Below are positions 17,620 through 25,531 of a stretch of 64,000 nucleotides of DNA, one piece after another. The DNA comes from an uncultured Altererythrobacter sp. (GTDB lineage: Bacteria > Pseudomonadota > Alphaproteobacteria > Sphingomonadales > Sphingomonadaceae), in assembly GCA_913056125.1 (NCBI GenBank), contig CAJXNC010000004.1, forward strand, positions 143,501 through 207,500, given 5' to 3'. Position 1 is the first letter of the stretch, and each line of letters starts with the position of its first letter. The translations under genes were made by a program, and so were the position numbers. Below the pieces are notes generated by a model. It searched no databases. It had not been told where the DNA came from and saw only the letters and a list, made by a program, of their open reading frames with translations.

Positions 17620-19119
17620 TCAGCCTTCCCCGATGCGCAGTTCGGGCTCGCAATCGAACCATTGCGCCAGTGCCTTCAGGTCGGAACGGACATGGTCGGA
17701 GGCCAGTTGCGAGCGGCTTTCATCGAGCCACAGAATCATCTTGCTGCCGTCCCTGATGAGGCGGCTGGTCAGCACCGATGCGCGCGAGCCGGCGCCGATC
17801 CGGCGGCAGAGGCGGAAGGAGAGGCCCCATCCGGATGCGGCGCGCAAGTCCTCTTCGCTGGCGAGCTGGAGCAGGTCTGACGTTATCTCCGGCCGGCCGC
17901 AGGATCCGCGCAGAGCCGCAGCGAGCAATGCCCGACCGCGATGATCGATTCCGAGCCACCGCTTGTCGAGTGCCCAGTCGATCGAGTGCTTGAGCCGCAT
18001 GTTCGGTTCGACCCGGACCTGCGCCAATGACAGCAGGATGGAGGCGAGCCGCAGTCTTTCCTTGCCCTTGCTGGTGCTGGCGCAAACACCCGAGGTCCAT
18101 CCGGCGATCATGGTCGCGGTATTCATCGTTGCCCCGCGCGGGGCAACGAAATGGGCGATGGCGGAAAGCAGCGGATCCTGTTCGCGTGCGGCGGGTTCGA
18201 GCCGCTGGAACAGCAATCCCTCGCGCAGGCCCCAGGACGAGAAGACCAGTCTTTCCGGTTTGAGCACGGTCAGCATGACACGCAACATGGCAGCAGCATC
18301 GGGCAGGCCGGCAGCACGCGAGGAGGAGATGCCGCTAATCGATGAGAGATCATCAGGTGACATGGCTGCGAGCTTCTTCGCCACCTTTGCCGCGTTTTCG
18401 AGACTGAGTTCGAACGCTTGCGGGTCCGACAGAGGGTATTTCGTCCGGTGCATGGCGTAGGCGGCCAGGGCACGCCAAGTACCGCCAACCAGGTAAAGCG
18501 GTCCGGGCTGCGTCTTGGCCCATTTGGCCGCAGCAAGTTCCTTGCGCACGGCCTTGCGGAATGCCGCCTCCCCGTCTTCGCGCAAGACCGGCAGACGCAA
18601 GGTGCCGAGTGGCAGGCTGATGCCGTCATGGCAGTCGCCATCGCCGATCGCGACCAGTTCCATGCTGCCGCCGCCAAGGTCCGCTACCACGCCTTGAGCG
18701 CCCGGGAATGCGCCGATCACGCCGAATGCGGAGATGTTAGCTTCTTCCTCGCCAGAAAGCAGGCGGGGCTCGAGCCCCAGCTTGCGCACCTCGTCGAGGA
18801 ACTTCCCGCCATTCTTGGCATCGCGCACCGCGGCGGTCGCCACAGTTTGCACATCCGCGATGTCGAGATCGCGCAAGATCAACGAGAAACGGGCAAGTCC
18901 CGACAGTGCAAGGTCGATGGCCTTTTGCGGAATGCGGCCGGTAACGGCGAGATCGCGACCGAGTTTTGCGGTGACCTTCTCGTTCAACCAGACCACGGGC
19001 GCGCGGCGCGAGCCAGTGTAGACGACCAGTCGTACCGTGTTCGACCCGATATCGATTACGGCGCGGTTCGGCTGGTCCCCGGAAGCTGCAAGACGTTTCG
19101 AAGCGGTTCTACGATTCAC
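17620..19119 (-). CDS. ppx: Exopolyphosphatase/guanosine pentaphosphatase family (Ppx/GppA)
   Basis: A 499-residue protein with the actin-like ATPase fold of Ppx/GppA: IDIGSNTVRLVVY (about 22-34), ATAAVRDAKNG (about 94-104), LLSGEEEA and DLGGGSMEL (about 148-156). It releases phosphate from polyphosphate ends and may act on pppGpp. The GTG start at 19119 overlaps the TGA of ppk by four bases, so polyphosphate synthesis and breakdown are translationally linked. The length (499) is close to E. coli Ppx (513). Confidence 0.92.
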   Translation of the reverse strand: MNRRTASKRLAASGDQPNRAVIDIGSNTVRLVVYTGSRRAPVVWLNEKVTAKLGRDLAVTGRIPQKAIDLALSGLARFSLILRDLDIADVQTVATAAVRDAKNGGKFLDEVRKLGLEPRLLSGEEEANISAFGVIGAFPGAQGVVADLGGGSMELVAIGDGDCHDGISLPLGTLRLPVLREDGEAAFRKAVRKELAAAKWAKTQPGPLYLVGGTWRALAAYAMHRTKYPLSDPQAFELSLENAAKVAKKLAAMSPDDLSSISGISSSRAAGLPDAAAMLRVMLTVLKPERLVFSSWGLREGLLFQRLEPAAREQDPLLSAIAHFVAPRGATMNTATMIAGWTSGVCASTSKGKERLRLASILLSLAQVRVEPNMRLKHSIDWALDKRWLGIDHRGRALLAAALRGSCGRPEITSDLLQLASEEDLRAASGWGLSFRLCRRIGAGSRASVLTSRLIRDGSKMILWLDESRSQLASDHVRSDLKALAQWFDCEPELRIGEG

Positions 19120-21296
19120 GCACTACCTTTGCGCAAGGTCAGCTTGGGCACGCGGCTGTCCTTCAACGCTCCGCCACGGCCCGAAAGCGACGGGTTCACC
19201 ATAAAGTACTCGTGGCAGTTGAACGGCTCCCCGTCATCCTCCACGCGCTCATATTCCCCGGTTTCGCCATCGAGCAGCCAGCTTTGTTCGGTATCGAGAA
19301 GGTTTGCCAGAAGCACCTGCTCCAGCACCTGGTCGTGCACGGTGTCATTTGTGATCGGCACCAGCGTCTCGACGCGGCGGTTGAGATTGCGGCTCATCGC
19401 ATCGGCGCTGGAAATATAGAGGCGGGCCTGGTCGCTGGGCAACGGTTCGCCATTGCCGAAGGCCCAGATGCGGCTGTGTTCGAGGAAGCGGCCGATAATC
19501 GACTTGACCGTGATGTTCTCGGACAGTCCGGGCACGCCGGGGCGCAGGCAGCAAATGCCGCGGATGACCAGCACGATCTGCACGCCCGCCTGGCTCGCTT
19601 CGTAGAACCGGTCGATCATGCCCTTCTCGGTCAGCGAATTGAGCTTGGCCCAGATCGCCGCCGGCTTTCCATCCTGCGCGTTGGCGATCTCCTGGTCGAT
19701 ATGTTCGTACAGTCTCTCGCGCAGGTTGAGCGGCGAGATTGCCAGCAACTCCGTCTGCTGCGGCTCGACATAGCCGGTGATGAAGTTGAACAGTCGCGCC
19801 GCATCGCGCCCGAAGGCCGGATTGGCGGTGAAGTAGCTGAGATCGGTGTAGATCTTCGTTGTCACCGGGTGATAATTGCCGGTCCCGAAATGGCAGTAGG
19901 TGCGGTATCCGCCATCTTCCTCGCGCACGACCATGCTGATCTTGGCGTGCGTCTTCCAGTCGATGAAGCCGTAGATCACCTGGACACCCGAACGCTCCAG
20001 CTCGCCTGCCCATTTGAGGTTCTGCTCCTCGTCGAAGCGGGCCTTGAGTTCGACCACGGCGGTGACCGACTTGCCGGCCTCTGCCGCCGCGCAGAGCGCA
20101 TTGATGACGGGCGATTGCTGCCCTGCGCGATAGAGCGCCTGCTTGATTGAGACCACGGCCGGATCGGCAGCGGCCTGGCGCAGGAAATCGACCACCACCT
20201 CGAAGCTTTCATAGGGGTGGTGGATCACGATGTCCTTCTCGCGGATCGAGGCGAACACATCGCCGTCATGCTCCATCACGCGTTCGGGATAGCGCGGCGT
20301 GTAGGGTGTGAACTTGAGGTCCGGGCGGTCCTCGTCGACAACCCCAGACAGGCCGGATACGCCGATCATGCCGGTGGTCTTGGTGACCAGCGCCTGTTCG
20401 AGACCGAGCCGATCGCGCAGCAATTCCTCCGCCTGCGGATCGAAGCTCTCGTCGATCTCCAGCATGATCACCTGTCCGCGACGGCGGCGCTGGATTGCGC
20501 TGCGGAAATAGCGGACGAGGTCCTCTGCCTCTTCCTCCACTTCGATATCGCTGTCGCGCAGCACGCGGAACACGCCGTCCCCCTCGATCCGGAAACCGGG
20601 GAAGAGCAATGTAGCGTAGCGGCAGACCAGCCGCTCGATGGCGACGTAGATCGCTTCTTCGCCCGGAATGCGGATGAAGCGCGGCAAGGCAGAGGGGATC
20701 AGCACCATCTCCACCAATTGGCTGCCGTCTTCCTCGCGCACGAGGTTGAACAGCGCGCCAATGCCGAGATTGGCGACGAAGGGGAAGGGGTGTGCGGGGT
20801 CGATCGCCTGCGGTGTGATGACCGGCATGATATGGTCGAGGAAATATTGCCGCAGCCATTGCTCGGCCTCGGCATCGATGCGGTCCTCGCCCTTGATATG
20901 GATGCCATTGGCTTCCAGCAGTGGGCGCAGTTCGGACAGCGCATCCTGCTGCATTTCTTCGAGCTGGCGCACCTTGGCGCGGATGGCTGCCAATTGCTGG
21001 CTCGGCGTCTTGCCGTCGATCGAGACTTCACCCACGCCGCTGCGCACCTGCCCGGCAAGACCGGCTACGCGGATCATCATGAATTCGTCGAGATTGCTGC
21101 CCGAAATGGACAGGAAGCGCAGGCGCTCGAGCAGCGGATAGGCCGTGTTGCGTGCTTCCGCCAGCACACGCTCGTTGAAAGACAGCCAGCTCAACTCGCG
21201 GTTGAAGTAGCGCTCTTCCGGGCTTGTCCGTTCTGGCGCTTCAATTTCGATGGCGGTTCCCATAGCCTGCCTGTCCGTAGCCTTCCCTGTAGACAT
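19116..21296 (-). CDS. ppk: Polyphosphate kinase 1
   Basis: A 726-residue enzyme that polymerises the gamma-phosphate of ATP into polyphosphate. The N-terminal YFNRELSWLSFNERVL and FLSISGSNLDEFMMIRVAGL are Ppk1 signatures. The phosphorylated histidine lies in HFGTGNYHP, followed by TKIYTDLSYFT, and ADAMSRNLNRRVE is the second conserved region. No clear ribosome binding site precedes ATG 21296; ATG 21263 is an alternative. It lies 62 bases downstream of the virB11 stop on the same strand and could receive readthrough from that operon. Confidence 0.95.
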   Translation of the reverse strand: MSTGKATDRQAMGTAIEIEAPERTSPEERYFNRELSWLSFNERVLAEARNTAYPLLERLRFLSISGSNLDEFMMIRVAGLAGQVRSGVGEVSIDGKTPSQQLAAIRAKVRQLEEMQQDALSELRPLLEANGIHIKGEDRIDAEAEQWLRQYFLDHIMPVITPQAIDPAHPFPFVANLGIGALFNLVREEDGSQLVEMVLIPSALPRFIRIPGEEAIYVAIERLVCRYATLLFPGFRIEGDGVFRVLRDSDIEVEEEAEDLVRYFRSAIQRRRRGQVIMLEIDESFDPQAEELLRDRLGLEQALVTKTTGMIGVSGLSGVVDEDRPDLKFTPYTPRYPERVMEHDGDVFASIREKDIVIHHPYESFEVVVDFLRQAAADPAVVSIKQALYRAGQQSPVINALCAAAEAGKSVTAVVELKARFDEEQNLKWAGELERSGVQVIYGFIDWKTHAKISMVVREEDGGYRTYCHFGTGNYHPVTTKIYTDLSYFTANPAFGRDAARLFNFITGYVEPQQTELLAISPLNLRERLYEHIDQEIANAQDGKPAAIWAKLNSLTEKGMIDRFYEASQAGVQIVLVIRGICCLRPGVPGLSENITVKSIIGRFLEHSRIWAFGNGEPLPSDQARLYISSADAMSRNLNRRVETLVPITNDTVHDQVLEQVLLANLLDTEQSWLLDGETGEYERVEDDGEPFNCHEYFMVNPSLSGRGGALKDSRVPKLTLRKGSA

Positions 21297-21358
21297 ACCA
21301 GCAAAATGTGGAGGTTTCCCCTGCCTGGCGCAAGCGAAACGCGCGCGATGTCACAGGG

Positions 21359-22402
21359 TCAGACGAGATCCTGCGGGCGTGCGATGGCCGTAATGCCGCG
21401 CTTGCCTTCGCTACGACCGAGCTGGACAATCACGTCGATCACACCGGCGGCATAGGCAATCGTGTCGCTGCGCGTCAGGCCGATGCCCGTCTGCATGACC
21501 ATAAGGCTCAGCTGTTCGAGCGCACCGCGCAGGCTGTTCGCGTGGATGGTCGAGAAGCTTCCCGGGTGACCGGTATTGATGGCGCGCAGGAAGGAAACGC
21601 TCTCCTGCCCGCGCAATTCGCCCAGCACGATTCGGTCGGGCCGCAGCCGCAAGGCCGATTGCAGCAATTCATTGGCGGTGACCTTGGCCTCGCCCAGTTC
21701 GCCCTTCACCGCGACCAGCCCCACGCCATTGGCGCCGGGCAGTTTGAGTTCGGGTGTGTCCTCGACCAGCACCACGCGTTCATCGCGCGGAATCTCGCCG
21801 AGCATGGCGTTGAGGAAAGTGGTCTTGCCGGTGCTCGTGCCGCCGGAGATCAGGATCGTCTTCTTCGCCGCGATCGCTGCCCGCAGGAAGGCGATCGGCC
21901 GCTCGTCCGGGTTGGGCATCTCGTCTTCGCTGGAAGGATGCAGCGGCCCGGAATCATAGGCATCGAGCGGCAGGTCCAGACGGCGGTGGCGGCGGATCGC
22001 CATGGCCCAGTGCTTGCGCGTGGCAGGCGGGCCGCAAAACTGTACGCGGGCACCGTCGGGCAGCGTCGCGCCGAGCAGCGGATGCTCGCGATTGATGCCC
22101 TGGTGGCTGACGCGGGCGACCTGTTCGGCCAGCCTCTGCACCAGCTTGTCGTCGACCTTCGGAGCCTCGATCCGCTGCATGCCGGGAGAGGCGGCGTCCT
22201 CGACCCAGATCTCTCCGGGGCGATTGACCAGCACTTCGGTCACCGTGTCGCGGTCGAGCCATTCCCGGAAAGGGGCGAGATAGGCGTCGAGATAGACCGA
22301 GCCGCTTGCCACGGCTGGACTCTCCACCGTTTCGGTGGGGACGGCGGGTTCGATGGTTTCCTTCTCGAAACCCTCACCCAGCTTGTGTATCTCGGCACTC
22401 AT
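21359..22402 (-). CDS. virB11: VirB11-type type IV secretion ATPase
   Basis: A 347-residue hexameric traffic ATPase. An N-terminal domain (about 45-160) includes EVLVNRPGEIWVED. The RecA-like domain has Walker A GGTSTGKTT (about 200), the Asp box VEDTPEL, Walker B LRPDRIVLGELRG and the His box TGHPGSFSTIHA. It powers type IV pilus/secretion assembly at the inner membrane. It is the last recognisable virB gene of the operon, 11 bases after virB10. A VirB11 partner normally engages VirD4, which is absent here. Confidence 0.92.
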   Translation of the reverse strand: MSAEIHKLGEGFEKETIEPAVPTETVESPAVASGSVYLDAYLAPFREWLDRDTVTEVLVNRPGEIWVEDAASPGMQRIEAPKVDDKLVQRLAEQVARVSHQGINREHPLLGATLPDGARVQFCGPPATRKHWAMAIRRHRRLDLPLDAYDSGPLHPSSEDEMPNPDERPIAFLRAAIAAKKTILISGGTSTGKTTFLNAMLGEIPRDERVVLVEDTPELKLPGANGVGLVAVKGELGEAKVTANELLQSALRLRPDRIVLGELRGQESVSFLRAINTGHPGSFSTIHANSLRGALEQLSLMVMQTGIGLTRSDTIAYAAGVIDVIVQLGRSEGKRGITAIARPQDLV

Positions 22403-22413
22403 TCGTTTGTTTC

Positions 22414-23526
22414 TCAGAGCTGCGGAGCCTGGCTGAAATCGAGGTTGCGTGCGGTGAACACGCGGATCGGTTCACCCTGGCGCACGCGCACCGTCGGCGG
22501 GCGCTGGCCGTCCTGCTGGATCGCCGCGGATGCAGCCGATTGGCCGCCGCCGAGGATCACCGAAGTGCCGCCGCTGGCGACTGTCGTGAGGCCGCCAATC
22601 ACGGAAAGCAGCATGGCCGAGCCGAAGCGCGAAAAGAAATGCGTGTCCACATCGCCTTCGAGGCCGGTCATGCCGTCGAAAGTTGTCGCAGGGCTCGCGA
22701 TATTGACCGAAACACCATCCGGGCGGATCAGCCTCGTCCATACAACATAGGCCCGCTTCTGGCCTGCCTGCAGGCCGCTCTGGTACTGGCCGACGAGGCG
22801 GCTCGAACGCGGGACCAGCACGCGGCTGCCATCGAAGCTGCGCACGTCCTGGCTGACAATGGCGCGGACATAGCCGGGCACGTCGGTATCGATAGCGGTT
22901 TCGAGGATCGCCGGGATCATCGTGCCTTCGGTAACCGTCGTGGCGGGGTCGAAAGTCTGCTGAGCGGTGGCCGGGCCGCCGCCGACGCCGCCAATACGGG
23001 CGGCGAAGTCGCCAGCCGTGCTGGAGCCGGGAATGGTCGGCGCGCCGGTGTCGACCGGCACCTCGGCAGCGGTGGCCGTGTTCGTGCTGGGTGCAGCACT
23101 GGCATCGAAGACCAAGGTCGGCGAGGCATAGGGATTTGTGCCAAGCTGAAGGTCCGAGGATGGTGCCTGCGCCAGCACGGGGGCGGGTGCGGGAACCGGT
23201 GCCTCGACCGCATTGGCACTGGGCAGTTCTGCGGGTGCCGCTGCCGGGACGACAGCCGCCTCCGGAGGAGGTGCCGCTGCGATCTGGGCCCCGTCATCGG
23301 TCGAGCGGCCGGCATTGAGTCCCCAGAGGGTGGCAGCGCCAAGCAGGGCGACGAATGCAACACCGGCGGCAAGGCCGAGCGCATCGGACTTGCCCTTGCG
23401 GTTGGCTACGGCCGGGTAGGATGTGCGGCTGGCAAGGTCGATGACTTCGGTAGTCGCATCGTCACGCGGGTCGGCGTCCTTGGACGCTCCGGTGCTCTTT
23501 TCGGGAAGGCGCATGGCAAGTTTCAT
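22414..23526 (-). CDS. virB10: VirB10/TrbI-type type IV secretion scaffold
   Basis: A 370-residue protein with a short cytoplasmic N-terminus, one transmembrane helix (about 46-66, ALGLAAGVAFVALLGAATLW), a long Pro/Ala-rich periplasmic linker (about 75-190) and a C-terminal TrbI/VirB10 beta-barrel domain (about 195-365). That domain contains GTMIPAILETAIDTDVPG, VPRSSRLVGQYQS and ARNLDF. VirB10 spans inner and outer membrane and forms the core channel with VirB9. Length is typical. It follows virB9 by 23 bases. Confidence 0.92.
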   Translation of the reverse strand: MKLAMRLPEKSTGASKDADPRDDATTEVIDLASRTSYPAVANRKGKSDALGLAAGVAFVALLGAATLWGLNAGRSTDDGAQIAAAPPPEAAVVPAAAPAELPSANAVEAPVPAPAPVLAQAPSSDLQLGTNPYASPTLVFDASAAPSTNTATAAEVPVDTGAPTIPGSSTAGDFAARIGGVGGGPATAQQTFDPATTVTEGTMIPAILETAIDTDVPGYVRAIVSQDVRSFDGSRVLVPRSSRLVGQYQSGLQAGQKRAYVVWTRLIRPDGVSVNIASPATTFDGMTGLEGDVDTHFFSRFGSAMLLSVIGGLTTVASGGTSVILGGGQSAASAAIQQDGQRPPTVRVRQGEPIRVFTARNLDFSQAPQL

Positions 23527-23549
23527 AGCGTGTCCTCCAAATTCCCAGC

Positions 23550-24344
23550 TCAGGCCCCGGCCAGGGCGGATTGTGTCGTACCATTCCTCACCAGACGGGC
23601 AAAATCGTCACCCGACCGCAGGATGATTTCGCCCGGAACAAGGTCGAGGACGATCATGTCACCGCGTACGGCATAATTTACCGGTCCTTCGGTACCATCC
23701 TCATCCTTCACCAATATTGCAGGCATGGGCGCGCCCACCGGCCAGGCGAGGAAGGTGGCATCGCCATTGTCATAGACCTGCTCTGGCAGCAGCGCGCGCT
23801 CTCCTTCGGCAGCCCAGGCGAAGTTGAGCCGCGCGGGGTCGAGCACGGCGAGGTCATCGTTGGCGGCGGCCATTTCCATGGGATTGGCGCTTTGGGCACT
23901 TTCGGCCTCTGCTTCCGCCTCGGCGAGCCGGGCCGCTTCTTCCGCTGCCGCCTCATCCTCCGGATAGAGGAAGGTCAGGACATAGAGCGGATCGCGATGG
24001 TTCGGGCTGGCCACCAGGTCGAACAGGTAGACACGGCGATCGGTGACCACCGTCATATTCGTGCTGGCGCGCTCTGACAGGGGCTTCACGAACAGCAGAT
24101 TGGCATTGCGGGCCGGGGTTACCTGCCACTTCTGCGAATCGCCGATGGCGACATTCTGGATCGCCTCGCCTTCGCCGAAGCGGATGGTCGCCTGCACATT
24201 CACGCGGCCTTCGATGCGCACGATGGAGGCGGGATCGTATTCGAGGTCCACCAGGCGCGAATCCTGCGCGGCAAGGCTGCCGGGCAGGGCCATGGTGGCA
24301 AACAGGGCCGCAGCGATAAGGGCGCGGGCGCGGGTCATTGTCAC
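23550..24344 (-). CDS. virB9: VirB9/TrbG-type type IV secretion outer-membrane complex protein
   Basis: A 264-residue periplasmic protein with a signal peptide ending near LAAQ. The N-terminal VirB9 domain (about 30-120) has IGDSQKWQVTPARNANLLFVKP and MTVVTDRRVYLFDL. An acidic Ala/Glu-rich coil (about 127-152) links to the C-terminal domain with NYAVRGDMIVLD and ILRSGDDFARL, which binds VirB10 and usually VirB7. The GTG start at 24344 overlaps the virB6 stop (GTGA); ATG 24338 is an alternative. No virB7 lipoprotein gene is seen beside it. Confidence 0.88.
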   Translation of the reverse strand: MTMTRARALIAAALFATMALPGSLAAQDSRLVDLEYDPASIVRIEGRVNVQATIRFGEGEAIQNVAIGDSQKWQVTPARNANLLFVKPLSERASTNMTVVTDRRVYLFDLVASPNHRDPLYVLTFLYPEDEAAAEEAARLAEAEAEAESAQSANPMEMAAANDDLAVLDPARLNFAWAAEGERALLPEQVYDNGDATFLAWPVGAPMPAILVKDEDGTEGPVNYAVRGDMIVLDLVPGEIILRSGDDFARLVRNGTTQSALAGA

Positions 24345-25531
24345 AACTTCTCCGTGGAACGATTGGGCGCGGACTTGAAGCGGCTGCCAATGCCGCGTGC
24401 GCGCGAAACAGGTGTCTTGTTGCTCGCTGAGCCTTCCGTAGAGGCCGGGCCGGTCACGATGCGCGTTTCGCGCGAAGTGCCTGCTCCGCCGCCTGCGCCG
24501 GTGTCATTGGCGGCATGCGGTGCGGCTGCGCTGACGCGAATATCGCGCGCCGGGGGCGGGCTGGCCTGCGCGGCGCGGTCACGCGCGGTCGTCTGGGTCA
24601 AAGCGGGCGAGGGTACGCGATCGGGCACATAGGCCGGTGCGGGGGCTTCGCTTCCCCTGTCCGATCCCACCAGCCCGAAGACGCTCCAGCCGCTGACCAT
24701 TGTCGTGGCGACCTTCATGACGATGAACATCAGCGCCAGGTGCACCGTGCCGATCATGAAGAAAGCCATGGCCGGGCGAACGTCGATCTGACCGGGCGTG
24801 GCGAGCAGGGCTGCGAGCACGGGCGTCGACAATTCCAGCATGAGCGATCCGGCCAGCACCGCGAAAAGCGGGGCCAGGGCCATCATGGTTACGCCCTTGA
24901 GCCATCCGACGAAGAGGCCGCGCGTGCCCTTAAACAGCGCCATGACGATGAAGATCGGGCCCAGTGCCATCAGCACGGCAAGTGCGATCTTGCAGGTGGC
25001 GAGAACGCCGACCGTGCCGAGCAGCAGCATGGTGCCGCCCGACCATAACAGGCCCGGCGGCGAGAAGATCGAGGTATTGGCGTCCATCGCATCGCCGCCC
25101 GAAACCTCCATCAAGGAAAACATCAGCACGTCGAGCTTGTCTGCAAAGATTGTGGTGGCCGAGCCATCGGTGCCCATCAAAATGCTGGCGATCCAGTCCG
25201 GGCCGAGCACGGCGAGATTCCAGAAGACGGTCTGGAACAGCACGAAGCTGGTGGTGAAGCTGACTACCGCGACAAGCGTGAACATGCTCGGTGTGAGCGA
25301 GGACAGGCTGATGCGCAGCCGCCCGGTAATGAGGCCGAATCCCAGCAGCGCAATGAACAGCGTCAGGATGACGGTCAGCGAATTGTACAGCGCTCCGCCC
25401 GGCTCGAACAGGCGCCCGAATGCCGCCTGCGCCATCTCGTTGGCGGCGCAGTCCACCGCGCGCAAGGATGCACCGATGCCGGCGCCAACGCCGTCCAGTG
25501 CATTCTGGCAGGTGGCGGGGTTCCAGTTCAC
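24341..25531 (-). CDS. virB6: VirB6/TrbL-type inner-membrane protein with long soluble tail
   Basis: A 396-residue polytopic protein. About six hydrophobic segments lie between residues 45 and 290 (for example LTVILTLFIALLGFGLITG and MAFFMIGTVHLALMFIVMKV). The last ~95 residues are Pro/Ala/Thr/Arg-rich and probably disordered. The GTG start at 25531 overlaps the virB4 TGA (GTGA), giving tight coupling. VirB6 forms the inner-membrane part of the channel. Identification rests on topology plus gene order rather than a sharp motif. Confidence 0.8.
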   Translation of the reverse strand: MNWNPATCQNALDGVGAGIGASLRAVDCAANEMAQAAFGRLFEPGGALYNSLTVILTLFIALLGFGLITGRLRISLSSLTPSMFTLVAVVSFTTSFVLFQTVFWNLAVLGPDWIASILMGTDGSATTIFADKLDVLMFSLMEVSGGDAMDANTSIFSPPGLLWSGGTMLLLGTVGVLATCKIALAVLMALGPIFIVMALFKGTRGLFVGWLKGVTMMALAPLFAVLAGSLMLELSTPVLAALLATPGQIDVRPAMAFFMIGTVHLALMFIVMKVATTMVSGWSVFGLVGSDRGSEAPAPAYVPDRVPSPALTQTTARDRAAQASPPPARDIRVSAAAPHAANDTGAGGGAGTSRETRIVTGPASTEGSASNKTPVSRARGIGSRFKSAPNRSTEKL

